This document shows positions 13,614-13,822 of a stretch of DNA of 13,822 nt, in pieces. The position numbers and the translations under genes are program-made. Numbering within the stretch: position 1 is the stretch's first letter; every line of letters starts with the position of its first letter. The notes beneath the pieces were generated by a model. That model worked only from the letters and a program-made list of their open reading frames with translations, was not told the DNA's origin and did no database searches. The stretch is from Candidatus Zixiibacteriota bacterium (GTDB lineage: Bacteria; Zixibacteria; MSB-5A5; GN15; FEB-12): contig QNAF01000035.1 of assembly GCA_003641405.1 (NCBI GenBank), forward strand, positions 1 through 13,822, read 5' to 3'.

Positions 13614-13822
13614 ATGGCAGTTGCCAGGAAAAAGCCCGCCAAGAGAAAGACGACGGCGAAAAAGAAAGCGGTGAAGAAGCCGGTCGCCAGAAAGAAGGCA
13701 GCCCCGAAGAGGAAAACTACTGCCAAGAAGAAGGCAGCTCCGAAGAGGAAGACTGTCGCCAAGAAGAAAGCAGCTCCGAAGAGGAAGACTGTCGCCAAGA
13801 AGAAGGCAGCCCCAAAGAGGAA
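13614..13822 (+). CDS. Lysine/alanine-rich histone H1-like repeat protein (3' end outside window)
   Basis: Opens MAVARKKPAKRKTTAKKK and runs to the window edge, about 69 codons, with no stop. It consists almost entirely of Lys, Arg, Ala, Pro, Thr and Val. The 12-residue unit AAPKRKTVAKKK repeats from residue 29 onward (three full copies and a partial one). Such tails resemble the C-terminal domain of histone H1 and bacterial H1-like nucleoid proteins (Hc1/Hc2, AlgP types), which bind DNA non-specifically by charge. AGGAG stands six bases before the ATG. The reverse strand is also open (Phe/Ala/Leu-rich), but that is a mirror of the Lys/Ala repeat. A folded domain, for example HU-like, could follow beyond the edge. 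Confidence 0.85.
   Translation, partial: MAVARKKPAKRKTTAKKKAVKKPVARKKAAPKRKTTAKKKAAPKRKTVAKKKAAPKRKTVAKKKAAPKR
13698..13822 (+). repeat. 36-bp tandem repeat coding for AAPKRKTVAKKK
   Basis: Units at 13698-13733, 13734-13769, 13770-13805 and a partial copy from 13806 to the edge. Copies differ at a few positions, such as AAA/AAG and ACT-ACT versus ACT-GTC. The array is likely to vary in copy number between strains by slippage. Confidence 0.9.

Noticed and set aside
13502..13798. Reverse-strand ORF of 98 codons, Phe/Ala/Leu-rich with repeats, looking like a membrane protein
   Set aside because: It is the complement of the Lys/Ala-rich repeat. The forward frame has AGGAG and an ATG; the reverse frame does not.

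Overview
The window looks like bacterial chromosome from an uncultivated lineage, with balanced to slightly high GC, Shine-Dalgarno sites, sigma70-like promoters and short intergenic gaps. The first gene is a very large secreted protein built from cysteine-bearing Ig-like repeats (C-x5-C ... CF ... DxCG, linked by short N-x-P-P-V-A-like segments). From memory this protein style is typical of FCB-group candidate phyla such as Zixibacteria. That placement is an inference and was not tested.

Layout. (1) 1-3903, minus strand: the giant Ig-like repeat protein. Its 5' end is inside the window and its 3' end lies beyond base 1. No single listed ORF shows it because it is open to the window edge; I translated 1301 continuous codons by hand. 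(2) 3904-4304: a long leader for that gene, with a strong promoter at 4172-4200, a small possible leader peptide and several hairpins. (3) 4305-5180, minus: thyX, flavin-dependent thymidylate synthase, probably starting at a GTG well inside the longest ORF. (4) 5181-5344: a divergent promoter region. (5) 5345-7152, plus: a two-gene operon with a 4-base overlap, a phosphoribosyltransferase-fold protein followed by a short DprA/SMF protein. This is the gene pair of ShosTA-type toxin-antitoxin/anti-phage systems and is the most interesting item here. (6) 7153-7356: an intergenic patch rich in palindromes. (7) 7357-8871, plus: an M32 metallocarboxypeptidase with a clear intrinsic terminator. (8) 9060-12029, plus: trkA-trkH potassium uptake operon. 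(9) 12201-13400, plus: a membrane-anchored metallophosphoesterase. (10) 13614 to the right edge, plus: a lysine/alanine-rich histone H1-like protein made of 36-base repeats, cut by the window end.

How the genes relate. TrkA and TrkH form one K+ uptake system. The PRTase and DprA-like proteins are almost certainly a functional unit. ThyX, the M32 peptidase, the phosphoesterase and the H1-like protein are housekeeping or nucleoid genes with no evident shared pathway. The defence-like pair therefore sits as a small island among ordinary genes, with palindromic repeats just downstream of it. No rRNA, tRNA, CRISPR array, transposase or integrase was seen.
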